From: Phycicoccus sp. Root101
Lineage (GTDB): Bacteria > Actinomycetota > Actinomycetes > Actinomycetales > Dermatophilaceae
DNA length: 64,000 nucleotides
Assembly (NCBI RefSeq): GCF_001426245.1
Contig: NZ_LMCM01000008.1
Location: 186,001-250,000 of the forward strand
Reading direction: 5' to 3'
Positions 7,897 through 15,611 of the stretch are shown piece by piece; positions within the stretch are counted from its first letter, which is position 1; each line of letters begins with the position of its first letter. The notes beneath the pieces are model-generated. The model saw only the letters and a program-made list of their open reading frames with translations, was not told the origin of the DNA and searched no databases. The translations under genes were made by a program, and so were the position numbers.

Positions 7897-9384
7897 TCAA
7901 GGAGTACTGGGCGCCGGCTGGGAGTTTGCTGTGGGCATCTGCACCACGAACGTGGCACCGCCACCGGGCGTCTGGGCGACACCGATGCGGCCGTCGTGAC
8001 CGGCGACGATCGCGGCGGCGATGGCCAGACCGAGGCCGTTGCCGCCACCGCTGCCTCGCCCGCGCGAGGGGTCCGCGCGGAAGAACCGCTCGAACACCTT
8101 CTTGGCCTGGTCGGGATCGACACCGGGGCCGTGGTCGCGGACCTCGACGACGGCGAGGCCGTCGGAGCGCCGTACACCCACCGCCACCTCGATCGGGGTG
8201 CCGGCCGGGGTGTGGCCCAGGGCGTTGGACAGCAGGTTGGCCAGGAGCTGGCGCAGCTTCGAGTCGTCGCCGCGCACCACCGTCGGGCCCATCGGTCCGT
8301 CGAGGCCGGTGACCGTCACGGGACGGTGCGTGTCGATGGCCCGCGCGTCCTGGGCCGCGTCGGCAGCCAGCACCGTGAGGTCGACGTCGTCCATCTTCAG
8401 GGGGCGCTGGTCGTCGAGGCGGGCCAGCATCAGCAGGTCCTCGACCAGCCCACCCATCCGGCTGGCCTCGCCCTCGATGCGCGACATGGCGCTCGCGACG
8501 TCGGTCGGTTCACGGACCGCACCCTGCCGGTACAGCTCGGCGTAGCCGCGGACCGCGGCGAGGGGGGTGCGCAGCTCGTGCGAGGCGTCCGCGACGAACT
8601 GCCGCATCCGCTCCTCGGACTGCTCCCGCTGGGAGAAGGACTGCTCGATCTGGGCGAGCATGACGTTGAGCGAGCGGGACAGCGAGGTCACCTCGTCCTT
8701 GGCCGTCCGCGTCGGGATGCGCCTCGTCAGGTCGCCCGCGGCGATGGCGGAGGCCGTGTCCTCGATCTGGCGCAGCGGGCGGAAGGCGCGGTGCACGGCA
8801 TACCAACCGCCGGCGGCGCAGGCGAGGAGCACGCCCATGCCGATGAGCAGCTCGACCAGCACGAGCTTGTGCACGGTCCGGTCGACGGTGCGCAGCGGTA
8901 CGGCGACGACGACCACGGCCTCGCTGCCGCGCAGCGTGCCCGCGATGGCCCGCCACTTCAGCTCGCCCTCCTTCGAGGCGATGGTGAAGGGGTCGCCGGT
9001 GCGGACCTGGGGGCTGTCGACGGTGAGCGACGGGACGGCGGGGTGCATCGGTTCGCCGATGGGGTTGGCGGCGATGGGGGCGCGGCCGTCGTTGGGCAGC
9101 ACGACGAAGGCGTAGCCGTTCGGTATGCCCTCGCTGATCGCGCTGCCGAGGTCGTTGAAGGCCTGTTTCGCCACGGGGTCGGCGGCGAGCCTCAGCTGCT
9201 GGTCGACCCGGCTCACGAGGTCGCGCCGCATGAGGACGGCGGTCGCGGAGGCCGTGAGGGTCAGGGCGAGGAGCAGCAGCACGAGCATGACCGCGATGAG
9301 GCGCAGCCGCAGCGGCAGCGCCTCCAGCCGGCGGGACGCCCGGGCCAGCGCGCGCTGGTGCCTGGGCTGGACTGCCGGGTCCAC
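7897..9384 (-). CDS. Sensor histidine kinase (MprB-like)
   Basis: A 495-residue protein. Membrane segments at about 28-52 and 173-195 enclose a ~120-residue extracytoplasmic sensor region. A HAMP linker follows (FRPLRQIEDTASAIAAGDLTRRI), then a HisKA domain with phospho-accepting His269 in ASHELRTPLA, and a HATPase domain with N box LLANLLSNALGHT, G1 DHGPGVD and G2 GGGNGLGLAI. The GTG at 9384 directly abuts the regulator's TAG stop, so the two are coupled. Envelope stress is the likely input, by analogy with MprB and from the downstream HtrA protease; the actual signal is unknown. Confidence 0.93.
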   Translation of the reverse strand: MDPAVQPRHQRALARASRRLEALPLRLRLIAVMLVLLLLALTLTASATAVLMRRDLVSRVDQQLRLAADPVAKQAFNDLGSAISEGIPNGYAFVVLPNDGRAPIAANPIGEPMHPAVPSLTVDSPQVRTGDPFTIASKEGELKWRAIAGTLRGSEAVVVVAVPLRTVDRTVHKLVLVELLIGMGVLLACAAGGWYAVHRAFRPLRQIEDTASAIAAGDLTRRIPTRTAKDEVTSLSRSLNVMLAQIEQSFSQREQSEERMRQFVADASHELRTPLAAVRGYAELYRQGAVREPTDVASAMSRIEGEASRMGGLVEDLLMLARLDDQRPLKMDDVDLTVLAADAAQDARAIDTHRPVTVTGLDGPMGPTVVRGDDSKLRQLLANLLSNALGHTPAGTPIEVAVGVRRSDGLAVVEVRDHGPGVDPDQAKKVFERFFRADPSRGRGSGGGNGLGLAIAAAIVAGHDGRIGVAQTPGGGATFVVQMPTANSQPAPSTP

Positions 9385-10092
9385 CTACGCCTCCGGTGGC
9401 TTGCGCAGGACGTACCCGACCCCGCGCTTGGTGTGGATCAGCGGCGGCAGGCCCTCGGTGTCGATCTTGCGACGCAGGTAGGAGATGTAGGACTCCACGA
9501 TGCCGCTCTCACCGCGGAAGTCGTAGTCCCACACGTGGTCGAGGATCTGGGCCTTCGACAGCACGCGGTTGGGGTTGAGCATGAGGTAGCGCAGGAGCTT
9601 GAACTCGGTGGGCGACACGTCGATCGAGCGGGTGCCGCGGCGGACCTCGTGCGAGTCCTCGTCGAGCTCGAGGTCCTCGAACCGCAGCGCCGACGACTCG
9701 TCCACCTCGCCACGGGTCCGCCGCAGCACGGCGCGGATCCGGGCCACGACCTCCTCGAGGCTGAACGGCTTGGTGACGTAGTCGTCGCCCCCGACCGTGA
9801 GGCCCTTGACCTTGTCGTCGAGGGAGTCGCGCGCCGTGACGAAGACGATCGGCAGCTGGCGGCCCGTGTCACGCAGCTTGCGCGTCACGGTGAACCCGTC
9901 CATGTCCGGGAGCATCACGTCCAGGACGACCAGGTCCGGCTCGTGGGCGGTGGCGAGGTTGAGGGCGGTCGCCCCGTCGGCGGCCACGTGCACCTCGAAG
10001 CCCGCGAACCTCAGGGAGGTCGCGAGCAGCTCGCGGATGTTGGGTTCGTCCTCGACGACGAGCAGGCGGGCTTCGGGTTCGACGCTGGTCAC
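9385..10092 (-). CDS. OmpR/PhoB-family response regulator (MprA-like)
   Basis: A 235-residue protein. The receiver domain (about 8-125) has acidic residues in VVEDEP, phospho-accepting Asp58 in LVVLDVMLP and Lys in VTKPFS. The C-terminal winged helix includes SPTEFKLLRYLMLNPNRVLSKAQILDHVW and the final wing TKRGVGYVLR. It starts with GTG at 10092. It forms an operon with the kinase (zero spacing) and probably the HtrA protease (53-bp gap after the kinase). The family usually autoregulates through direct repeats upstream; none was clear in the 87-bp gap. Confidence 0.93.
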   Translation of the reverse strand: MTSVEPEARLLVVEDEPNIRELLATSLRFAGFEVHVAADGATALNLATAHEPDLVVLDVMLPDMDGFTVTRKLRDTGRQLPIVFVTARDSLDDKVKGLTVGGDDYVTKPFSLEEVVARIRAVLRRTRGEVDESSALRFEDLELDEDSHEVRRGTRSIDVSPTEFKLLRYLMLNPNRVLSKAQILDHVWDYDFRGESGIVESYISYLRRKIDTEGLPPLIHTKRGVGYVLRKPPEA

Positions 10093-10179
10093 GGTCCCAG
10101 TGTCCGGGTGGAGTCTGGGAGTTTCCTGTATGCCGACTGGGCGCGTCGTGCGCCCGGTCGCCCTGCCGCCGTGGCCGGC

Positions 10180-10950
10180 TCAGCTGGACCGGGCCACGGC
10201 CTTGCGCAGCCCCGCCTGCATGGACTCGAGGGTCAGGGAGAAGTGGGCCTGGGCGCAGCGCCCCGCCCCGTCGGCGTCGCCGAGGACGACGTGGCGGACC
10301 AGCTCGGCGTGCTCGGAGCGGGCCTGGGCGAGGAACTCCGGGGCGTAGGGCTCGGCGCCGAACCCGAGGGTGGCCGCGGCGGTCAGCCGAGCGCTCAGCA
10401 GGCTCAGGTGCGGGTTGCGGGCCGCCGCGGTGATGAGCCCGTGGATCCGGTGGTCGACGGCCCTGGCCTCGATCATCCCCTCGACCCGGTCGAACTCCGC
10501 CAGCGCCGCGTTCAGCTCGGCGACGTCCTCGGCGGTGCGTCGCTCAGCGGCGGTCCGCGCGATCATCCCCTCGACGAGGCAACGGAAGTCGAACAGGTCG
10601 CGCAGCCGCGGCAGCTCGACCTCGAGGGTGCGACGGGCCACCTGCGGCGCCACCTCGCTCCAGTCGACGGTGGACACGAACGTGCCACCGCCGCGTCCCC
10701 GGCGGGCCTCGACCAGGCCGAGCTCGGAGACCTGGCGCAGCGCCTCGCGCAGGGTCACGCGGGAGACTCCGAGCGAGGAGGCGAGCTCTCGCTCCGGGGG
10801 CAGGCGCTCCCCGGGGGAGTAGGCGCCGACGGCGATGGCGGTGACGAGCCGGTCGGCGAGCGAGGCGGTCATGCTCACGCGGAGCGGGTCGAGACCCCCT
10901 GCCGCGCCCCCTCCGCCCGCGGCCCCCAGAAGCTCTGCGCCCTCGTCCAC
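10180..10950 (-). CDS. GntR transcriptional regulator, FadR subfamily (FCD domain)
   Basis: A ~256-residue protein. The winged-helix region has PGERLPPERELASSLGVSR and VTLREALRQVSELGLVEARR, ending in the GGGTFV wing. The all-helical FCD ligand domain follows, with candidate metal-binding His residues in DHRIHGLI and RSEHAELV. The GTG at 10950 gives a ~26-residue leader; an in-frame ATG at 10872 (MTASLADRL) is an alternative. It is divergent from the peptidase-permease-amidase operon and, as is common for this subfamily, probably represses it until a small carboxylate or amide-derived effector binds. Confidence 0.88.
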   Translation of the reverse strand: MDEGAELLGAAGGGGAAGGLDPLRVSMTASLADRLVTAIAVGAYSPGERLPPERELASSLGVSRVTLREALRQVSELGLVEARRGRGGGTFVSTVDWSEVAPQVARRTLEVELPRLRDLFDFRCLVEGMIARTAAERRTAEDVAELNAALAEFDRVEGMIEARAVDHRIHGLITAAARNPHLSLLSARLTAAATLGFGAEPYAPEFLAQARSEHAELVRHVVLGDADGAGRCAQAHFSLTLESMQAGLRKAVARSS

Positions 10951-11005
10951 GCGGGGAGTCTACGGGTCGGGGTCCGGCCGCCCGTCTCGTCACCCGATCA
11001 AAGGT

Positions 11006-11021
11006 ATTGTCACCAGACCAT
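11006..11021. promoter_or_regulatory. Candidate FadR-type operator in the divergent intergenic region
   Basis: ATTGTCACCAGACCAT is an imperfect palindrome (ATxGTC-N4-GACxAT, five of six bases matching per half). It lies in the 131-bp gap between the regulator and the operon it faces. GntR/FadR operators are usually short palindromes of this kind. Binding is inferred. Confidence 0.45.
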
Positions 11022-11081
11022 TTCTGCGGTTGAGTGTCGCGGTCGCCCGCAGGGGCGTCCCAGGACCAGCCGAGGAGACCT

Positions 11082-12017
11082 GTGAACCAGACAGCCGTCC
11101 GCGCCATACCCGAGCCGAGCCGGACCGGGACGGTGCCCTTCCGGGGTCACGGGACGTGGTTCCGCGTCACGGGCGACCCCGACGCGCTGCGCCCCGACGC
11201 GCCGCGGGCGCCCCTCGTGGTGCTGCACGGAGGGCCCGGGGTCGCGCACGACTACACCCTCGCGATGACGGCGCTCGCCGGCGACGGGCGTGCGGTCGTC
11301 CACTACGACCAGCTCGGCTGCGGCCTGAGCACCCACCTGCCCGACGCCGACCCCGCCTCCTGGACCGTGGAGCTCTTCATCGAGGAGCTGCGCGCCGTCG
11401 TGGACCACCTCGGCATCGGCGACCGGTTCCACCTGCTCGGCCAGTCGTGGGGAGGCATGCTCGCCAGCGAGGTGCTGCTCGCCGACCCGCACGGTGTCGC
11501 GAGCCTGAGCATCTGCGACAGCCCCGCGTCGATGGCCCTCTGGCTCGAGGCGGCGGCCACCTTGCGCGCCGAGCTCCCCGAGGAGGTCCAGGCGGCGCTG
11601 CTGCGGCACGAGGAGGCCGGCACCACGGACAGCCCGGAGTATGCCGCCGCGATGCAGGTCTTCTACGACCGCCACGTCTGCCGCGTGGTGCCCAACCCGC
11701 CGGAGGTGCTCGCGTCCTTCGCCCAGCTCGAGGCCGACCCGACGGTCTACCACACCATGAACGGGCCGTCGGAGTTCCACGTCGTGGGCACGCTCAAGGA
11801 CTGGACCGTGGTCGACCGCCTCCCGGGCATCACCGCGCCGACGCTCGTGGTCAGCGGTGCGCACGACGAGGCGATGCCGATCGTGTGGCAGCCCTTCGTC
11901 GACCGCATCCCGGGTGCCCGCTCGCACGTGTTCGCGCAGTCCAGCCACATGCCGCACGTCGAGGAGCCCGAGTGGTTCACCGCCGTGGTCGGCGCCTTCC
12001 TGCGCGAGCACGACTGA
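11082..12017 (+). CDS. Alpha/beta-hydrolase of the proline iminopeptidase family (peptidase S33)
   Basis: A 311-residue protein. It has the family oxyanion motif HGGPG (LVVLHGGPGVAHDY), nucleophile elbow GQSWGG with the catalytic Ser, Asp in SGAHDEAMP and His in SSHMPHVEE. Members release N-terminal proline from peptides or hydrolyse L-amino-acid amides. The GTG at 11082 was chosen because CGAGGAGACC precedes it; a farther upstream start has no such site. It is first in an operon with an amino-acid permease and an acetamidase/formamidase, which favours an amidase or peptide-scavenging role. Confidence 0.87.
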   Translation: MNQTAVRAIPEPSRTGTVPFRGHGTWFRVTGDPDALRPDAPRAPLVVLHGGPGVAHDYTLAMTALAGDGRAVVHYDQLGCGLSTHLPDADPASWTVELFIEELRAVVDHLGIGDRFHLLGQSWGGMLASEVLLADPHGVASLSICDSPASMALWLEAAATLRAELPEEVQAALLRHEEAGTTDSPEYAAAMQVFYDRHVCRVVPNPPEVLASFAQLEADPTVYHTMNGPSEFHVVGTLKDWTVVDRLPGITAPTLVVSGAHDEAMPIVWQPFVDRIPGARSHVFAQSSHMPHVEEPEWFTAVVGAFLREHD

Positions 12018-12100
12018 GACAGCACGACCACCGGCCCCCGTCCCACCGTCCCCCGTCCACGTCCCCCGTCCACGTCCCACCCCTTCCCCCGAGGAGCGTC

Positions 12101-13522
12101 GTGAGCAGCACCCATGACACCGAGCTCGCCGAGTTCGGTTACCGCCAAGAGCTGAACCGCACCCTGTCCACCACGGACCTGATCATCTACGGGCTCGTCT
12201 TCATGGTGCCCATCGCGCCGTGGGCGATCTTCGGCGTGGTCTACAACGAGTCGAAGGGCATGGTGCCCCTCGTCTACCTCATCGGCCTGGTGGCGATGAT
12301 CTTCACCGCCATGTCGTACGCGCAGATGTCGCGCGCCTTCCCGATCGCCGGGTCCGTGTACTCGTACGTCGGTCGGGGGCTCAACCCCAAGCTGGGCTTC
12401 CTGGCGGGCTGGACGATCCTGCTCGACTACCTTCTCGTGCCGACCCTGCTCTACGTGTTCGCCGCCGAGTCGATGGCCGGGATCTTCCCCGACATCCCGA
12501 AGGCGCTGTGGATCGTGCTCTTCCTCGTCGTCAACACCGGCGTGAACTACATCGGCATCTCGTTCACGGCCATCGTCAACCGGCTCTTCCTCGCGGCCGA
12601 GCTGCTCTTCGTCGTGATCTTCGTCGTCATGGCCGTGGTCGCCATCGCCCGCGGGACGAGCGGTGCCCGGTTCACCACGGCGCCGCTGTTCGACTCCGGC
12701 GACTTCACCCCGGGCCTGGTCGCGACCGCGCTGTCCATCGCGGTGCTGAGCTTCCTCGGGTTCGACGGCATCGCGACCCTCTCGGAGGAGGCCAAGGGCG
12801 GACGCAAGGCGGCGGGCCTGGCCATGGTGGTCGGGCTCGTCCTCGTCGCGTTCTTCTTCGTCTCCCAGACCTGGCTCGCGGCGATGCTCGTGCCGGACAC
12901 GCAGCAGTTCGGCGACGACGAGGTCAACAACGCCTTCTTCGGCATCGTCGAGCAGGTGAGCAGCCACGGGTGGCAGGTCGCCTTCCTCGCCATGAACGCC
13001 CTGGCCGTCGGCATCGCCAACGCCGTCGCCGCCCAGAGCGCCACCTCACGGCTCCTGTTCTCGATGAGCCGTGACGGGCGGCTGCCCGGCTTCCTGGCCC
13101 ACGTCAACAGCCGCACCAAGGTGCCCGAGCGCGCGATCCTGCTCGTCGGTGGCCTCACCCTCGTCACCGGGCTGTTCTTCGTCGGCCAGGTCGGCCTGAT
13201 CTCGTCGTTGGTCAACTTCGGCGCGCTCACGAGCTTCCTGCTCCTGCACGTGTCCGTCGTGTCCTGGTACGGCGTGCGGAAGCATTCGCGCAACGTGTTC
13301 CTGCACTGGGTCTCCCCGGTGCTGGGCTTCGCGGTGATCGGCTACGTCCTGTGGAACGCCGAGGCGGCCGCCAAGATCGGCGGGCTCGTCTGGCTGGCGA
13401 TCGGCTGCCTCGTCCTGGCGTGGTACACCACGCACGACCGGGGCATCCTGCCCGAGCACGCCGCGGACGGGCCTGCGGCGCGGGACCAGTCCGTCGAGGC
13501 CCCGAGGGGAGGACGGGCATGA
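12101..13522 (+). CDS. APC-superfamily amino acid permease
   Basis: A 473-residue polytopic membrane protein with about 12 hydrophobic segments. Family features include FVMVPIAPWAIFG in segment 1, the SYAQMSRAFPIAGSVYSYVGRG motif after segment 2, and GFDGIATLSEEAKGG in segment 6. It would import an amino acid, amine or amide by proton symport. The GTG at 12101 follows GAGGAG at good spacing. It lies 83 bp after the peptidase gene and overlaps the amidase gene by 4 bases (ATGA), so the three are probably one operon. The substrate is likely what the flanking hydrolases make or use. Confidence 0.9.
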   Translation: MSSTHDTELAEFGYRQELNRTLSTTDLIIYGLVFMVPIAPWAIFGVVYNESKGMVPLVYLIGLVAMIFTAMSYAQMSRAFPIAGSVYSYVGRGLNPKLGFLAGWTILLDYLLVPTLLYVFAAESMAGIFPDIPKALWIVLFLVVNTGVNYIGISFTAIVNRLFLAAELLFVVIFVVMAVVAIARGTSGARFTTAPLFDSGDFTPGLVATALSIAVLSFLGFDGIATLSEEAKGGRKAAGLAMVVGLVLVAFFFVSQTWLAAMLVPDTQQFGDDEVNNAFFGIVEQVSSHGWQVAFLAMNALAVGIANAVAAQSATSRLLFSMSRDGRLPGFLAHVNSRTKVPERAILLVGGLTLVTGLFFVGQVGLISSLVNFGALTSFLLLHVSVVSWYGVRKHSRNVFLHWVSPVLGFAVIGYVLWNAEAAAKIGGLVWLAIGCLVLAWYTTHDRGILPEHAADGPAARDQSVEAPRGGRA

Positions 13523-14457
13523 GCGAGCACCTGCTGACCAGAGACCAGGGGCGGCCGGGGCTGTCGGCCGCCGATGAGCCGGTGCTTCGGGTCGCGGCCG
13601 GGGGCGGTGACCGCATCACCTTCGAGACCGACGACACGGCATACGCCCAGATGGAGGAGCGGCGCGACCTCGCCAAGGTGACGGCGCCCCTCAACCCGGT
13701 CACCGGACCGGTGTTCGTCGAGGGTGCGGAGCCCGGCGACGCGCTCGCCGTCACCATCGAGGACATCACCTTCGGCGACTTCGGCTGGTCGGTGTACATC
13801 CCGGGCGCGGGCGCGCTCGCGGGACCGATGGGCGAGGAGTGGTTCGTGCGTCGGATCCCGTTGCGCGACGGGCGGGTCCAGCTCACCGACGGCCTCGACT
13901 GCCCCGCTGCTCCCATGGTCGGCTGCGTCATGGTTGCTCCCGCCGACGGCGACCTCTCGACGGTCATGCCCAGCTACCCCACCGGCGGCAACATGGACCT
14001 CACCGACGCCGCCCCGGGGTCGACGGTCTACCTGCCCGTCCAGGTGCCGGGGGCGCTGCTGTCGCTCGGCGACCTGCACGCCGTGATGAGCAGGGGGGAG
14101 TCGTCGTTCGTGGCCATCGAGGCGGCCGGCCGCGTCACGGTGACCGTGGACGTCGTCAAGGGGCTGGGCGCCCGGCTGCGCGCACCGCGGGTCGACACCG
14201 GTCGTGAGCTGGTCTGCGTCGGTCTCGGCGACCCGGTCCAGGACTCGATCGACATGGCCTACGAGTCGCTCTTCTCGGTGCTCGTGGACGAGCGCGGGGT
14301 GAGTCGTGAGGACGCCTACGTCGTGATGAGCGCGCTGGCCCACACCGAGCTCGGCGGCCCGACGGGGTCGGTGGCTCCCGACCCGCTGCACCCCTTCCGC
14401 CCGGTGGGGGCCGTCACCCTGGCGCGGATCGCGCACGAGGTCCTCGACGCGCTCTGA
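13519..14457 (+). CDS. Acetamidase/formamidase family protein
   Basis: A 312-residue protein. Family hallmarks are the central GGNMD motif, preceded by a Pro-Ser-Tyr-Pro-Thr stretch, LGDLHAVMSRGE, and a C-terminal DAYVVMSALAHTELG region. These zinc-containing enzymes hydrolyse formamide, acetamide or similar short amides to ammonia and carboxylate. The ATG at 13519 overlaps the permease stop (ATGA), implying translational coupling. The context suggests intracellular use of an imported amide as a nitrogen source. Confidence 0.9.
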   Translation: MSEHLLTRDQGRPGLSAADEPVLRVAAGGGDRITFETDDTAYAQMEERRDLAKVTAPLNPVTGPVFVEGAEPGDALAVTIEDITFGDFGWSVYIPGAGALAGPMGEEWFVRRIPLRDGRVQLTDGLDCPAAPMVGCVMVAPADGDLSTVMPSYPTGGNMDLTDAAPGSTVYLPVQVPGALLSLGDLHAVMSRGESSFVAIEAAGRVTVTVDVVKGLGARLRAPRVDTGRELVCVGLGDPVQDSIDMAYESLFSVLVDERGVSREDAYVVMSALAHTELGGPTGSVAPDPLHPFRPVGAVTLARIAHEVLDAL

Positions 14458-14478
14458 GCCCGGCGGGTGGCCGACGCG

Positions 14479-14510
14479 GCGGCGCCCTCCCGTCGCAGGG
14501 AGGGCGCCGC
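14479..14510. terminator. Bidirectional hairpin between convergent genes
   Basis: Perfect 13-bp arms GCGGCGCCCTCCC (14479-14491) and GGGAGGGCGCCGC (14498-14510) around a 6-base loop. It lies between the amidase gene (plus) and the CHAP protein gene (minus) and can serve both transcripts. No T-run is present. Confidence 0.75.
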
Positions 14511-14552
14511 GCTCGTGCGGGTCAGGGGTGTGACCACCCCGGAGGGGTCGGC

Positions 14553-15329
14553 TCAGAAGCGGATGAAGGAGTCGAACTGGCCGTGCGCCGAACCGCGGCT
14601 GACCGTGCGGGTGCCGTAGTGCTCCGGGTGCGACCAGTTGTACTCCTCCACGACGAACGTGCCGTTGGCGTTGACCTTCGCGACGTAGGCGACGTGGCCG
14701 AAGCTGCCGGCGTCGCTCTGGGCTATGTCACCCACGTGCGGGCGGCTGCTCACGGTCACACCGGCGGCGCGGGCGGCGTCGTCCCAGTGGTTGGCGTTGC
14801 CCCAGTGCTGGCCCTTGTAGGAGTTGGTGAAGCCGACGTGCTTGACCGAGCGGGCGCGGAACGCGGCGAACGACGTGCACTGGCCCTTGTAGAAGTTCCA
14901 GGGGTCGACGCCCGACGTCTGGCCGCTGTACGGGTAGTTGTTGCCGATGACCCCGCTCGGGGTGCTCGGGGCCGGGGCGGAGCCGCCGCACTTCGGGGCG
15001 ACGCGGCCGTCGGAGCCGGTGTAGATGTAGGCGTCGGAGACGAACCGGCCGGTGCCGATCTTGTCCCAGATGTTCGAGGTGCCGTAGGTGCCCTTGACCG
15101 TGCTGCCCGTGGTCTGGCAGATGATGTTGACCTTGGCGCCCTTCTTCACGGTCCCGACCTTGGCGTAGCCGGTGCCGGGGCCCTTGCGGACGGACAGGCT
15201 GGCGCCGGACGTCTTCACGGTGCCGGTCGCGGCGTCGGCGGCGAGGGCGATGCCCCCGGCGAGGCCCAGGCCGGCGACGGAGGCGACGGCGAAGCGGACG
15301 GGCTTGCGGGTCATGACGGTGCTGAGCAT
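14553..15329 (-). CDS. Secreted SH3b-CHAP peptidoglycan hydrolase
   Basis: A 258-residue protein with an N-terminal signal peptide (basic MTRKPVRF, hydrophobic AVASVAGLGLAGGIALA, cleavage near ADAAT). A bacterial SH3 domain spans about 35-110 (TGTVKTSGASLSVRKGPGTGY), then a Ser/Pro linker. The C-terminal CHAP domain has catalytic Cys in GQCTSFAAFR, His in GHVAYV and a polar third residue in EEYNWSHPEHYG. CHAP enzymes cut peptide or amide bonds in peptidoglycan. The ATG at 15329 is preceded by GAGGGG; the next ATG lacks a site. A ~280-bp upstream region suggests a regulated leader. Confidence 0.9.
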   Translation of the reverse strand: MLSTVMTRKPVRFAVASVAGLGLAGGIALAADAATGTVKTSGASLSVRKGPGTGYAKVGTVKKGAKVNIICQTTGSTVKGTYGTSNIWDKIGTGRFVSDAYIYTGSDGRVAPKCGGSAPAPSTPSGVIGNNYPYSGQTSGVDPWNFYKGQCTSFAAFRARSVKHVGFTNSYKGQHWGNANHWDDAARAAGVTVSSRPHVGDIAQSDAGSFGHVAYVAKVNANGTFVVEEYNWSHPEHYGTRTVSRGSAHGQFDSFIRF

Positions 15330-15611
15330 TGCGGTGATCCCCTCGGTAGTGGTGCCCGGCCACCTCGGCCCGGCTGCAGAACCGAAGGTAGGAGCGGGGG
15401 ATGCCCCCCGGCGATGGGGAGAGGTCCCCGCCTCACGTCCACGTGGGTATGGCGTCGAGCCGAGTTCTGTTGCAGCACAACGGAACCCAGCGGACGCTGA
15501 ACGTGTGGTCACCTCGAGGGGAGAGCTCCCCTTCCGCGCTGAGGGGTGGGGATCTGCCGCTTCACCAGCTGGTGAGTCGGCCGATTCCCGCCCCTCGGCG
15601 GGACGGCGTGG
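15330..15611 (-). other. Intergenic leader between the CHAP gene and the helicase gene
   Basis: 282 bp with no credible gene. Notable structures are an imperfect palindrome GTTCTGTTG-N5-CAACGGAAC (15464-15486), CCACGTGG (15439-15446), a GGGGAG/CTCCCC hairpin (15519-15532) and a CCCGCC/GGCGGG hairpin (15587-15602). The last sits just after the helicase stop at 15612 and may terminate that transcript. The rest is probably promoter and 5' leader of the CHAP gene. Confidence 0.5.

Noticed and set aside
7996-11085. Open frame of about 1,030 codons on the plus strand across kinase, regulator and GntR genes
   Set aside because: It mirrors third-position GC of the true genes and has no recognisable domain.
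15330-15611. c-di-AMP (ydaO) riboswitch before the CHAP gene
   Set aside because: Expected conserved segments around the ligand pockets were not found on either strand.
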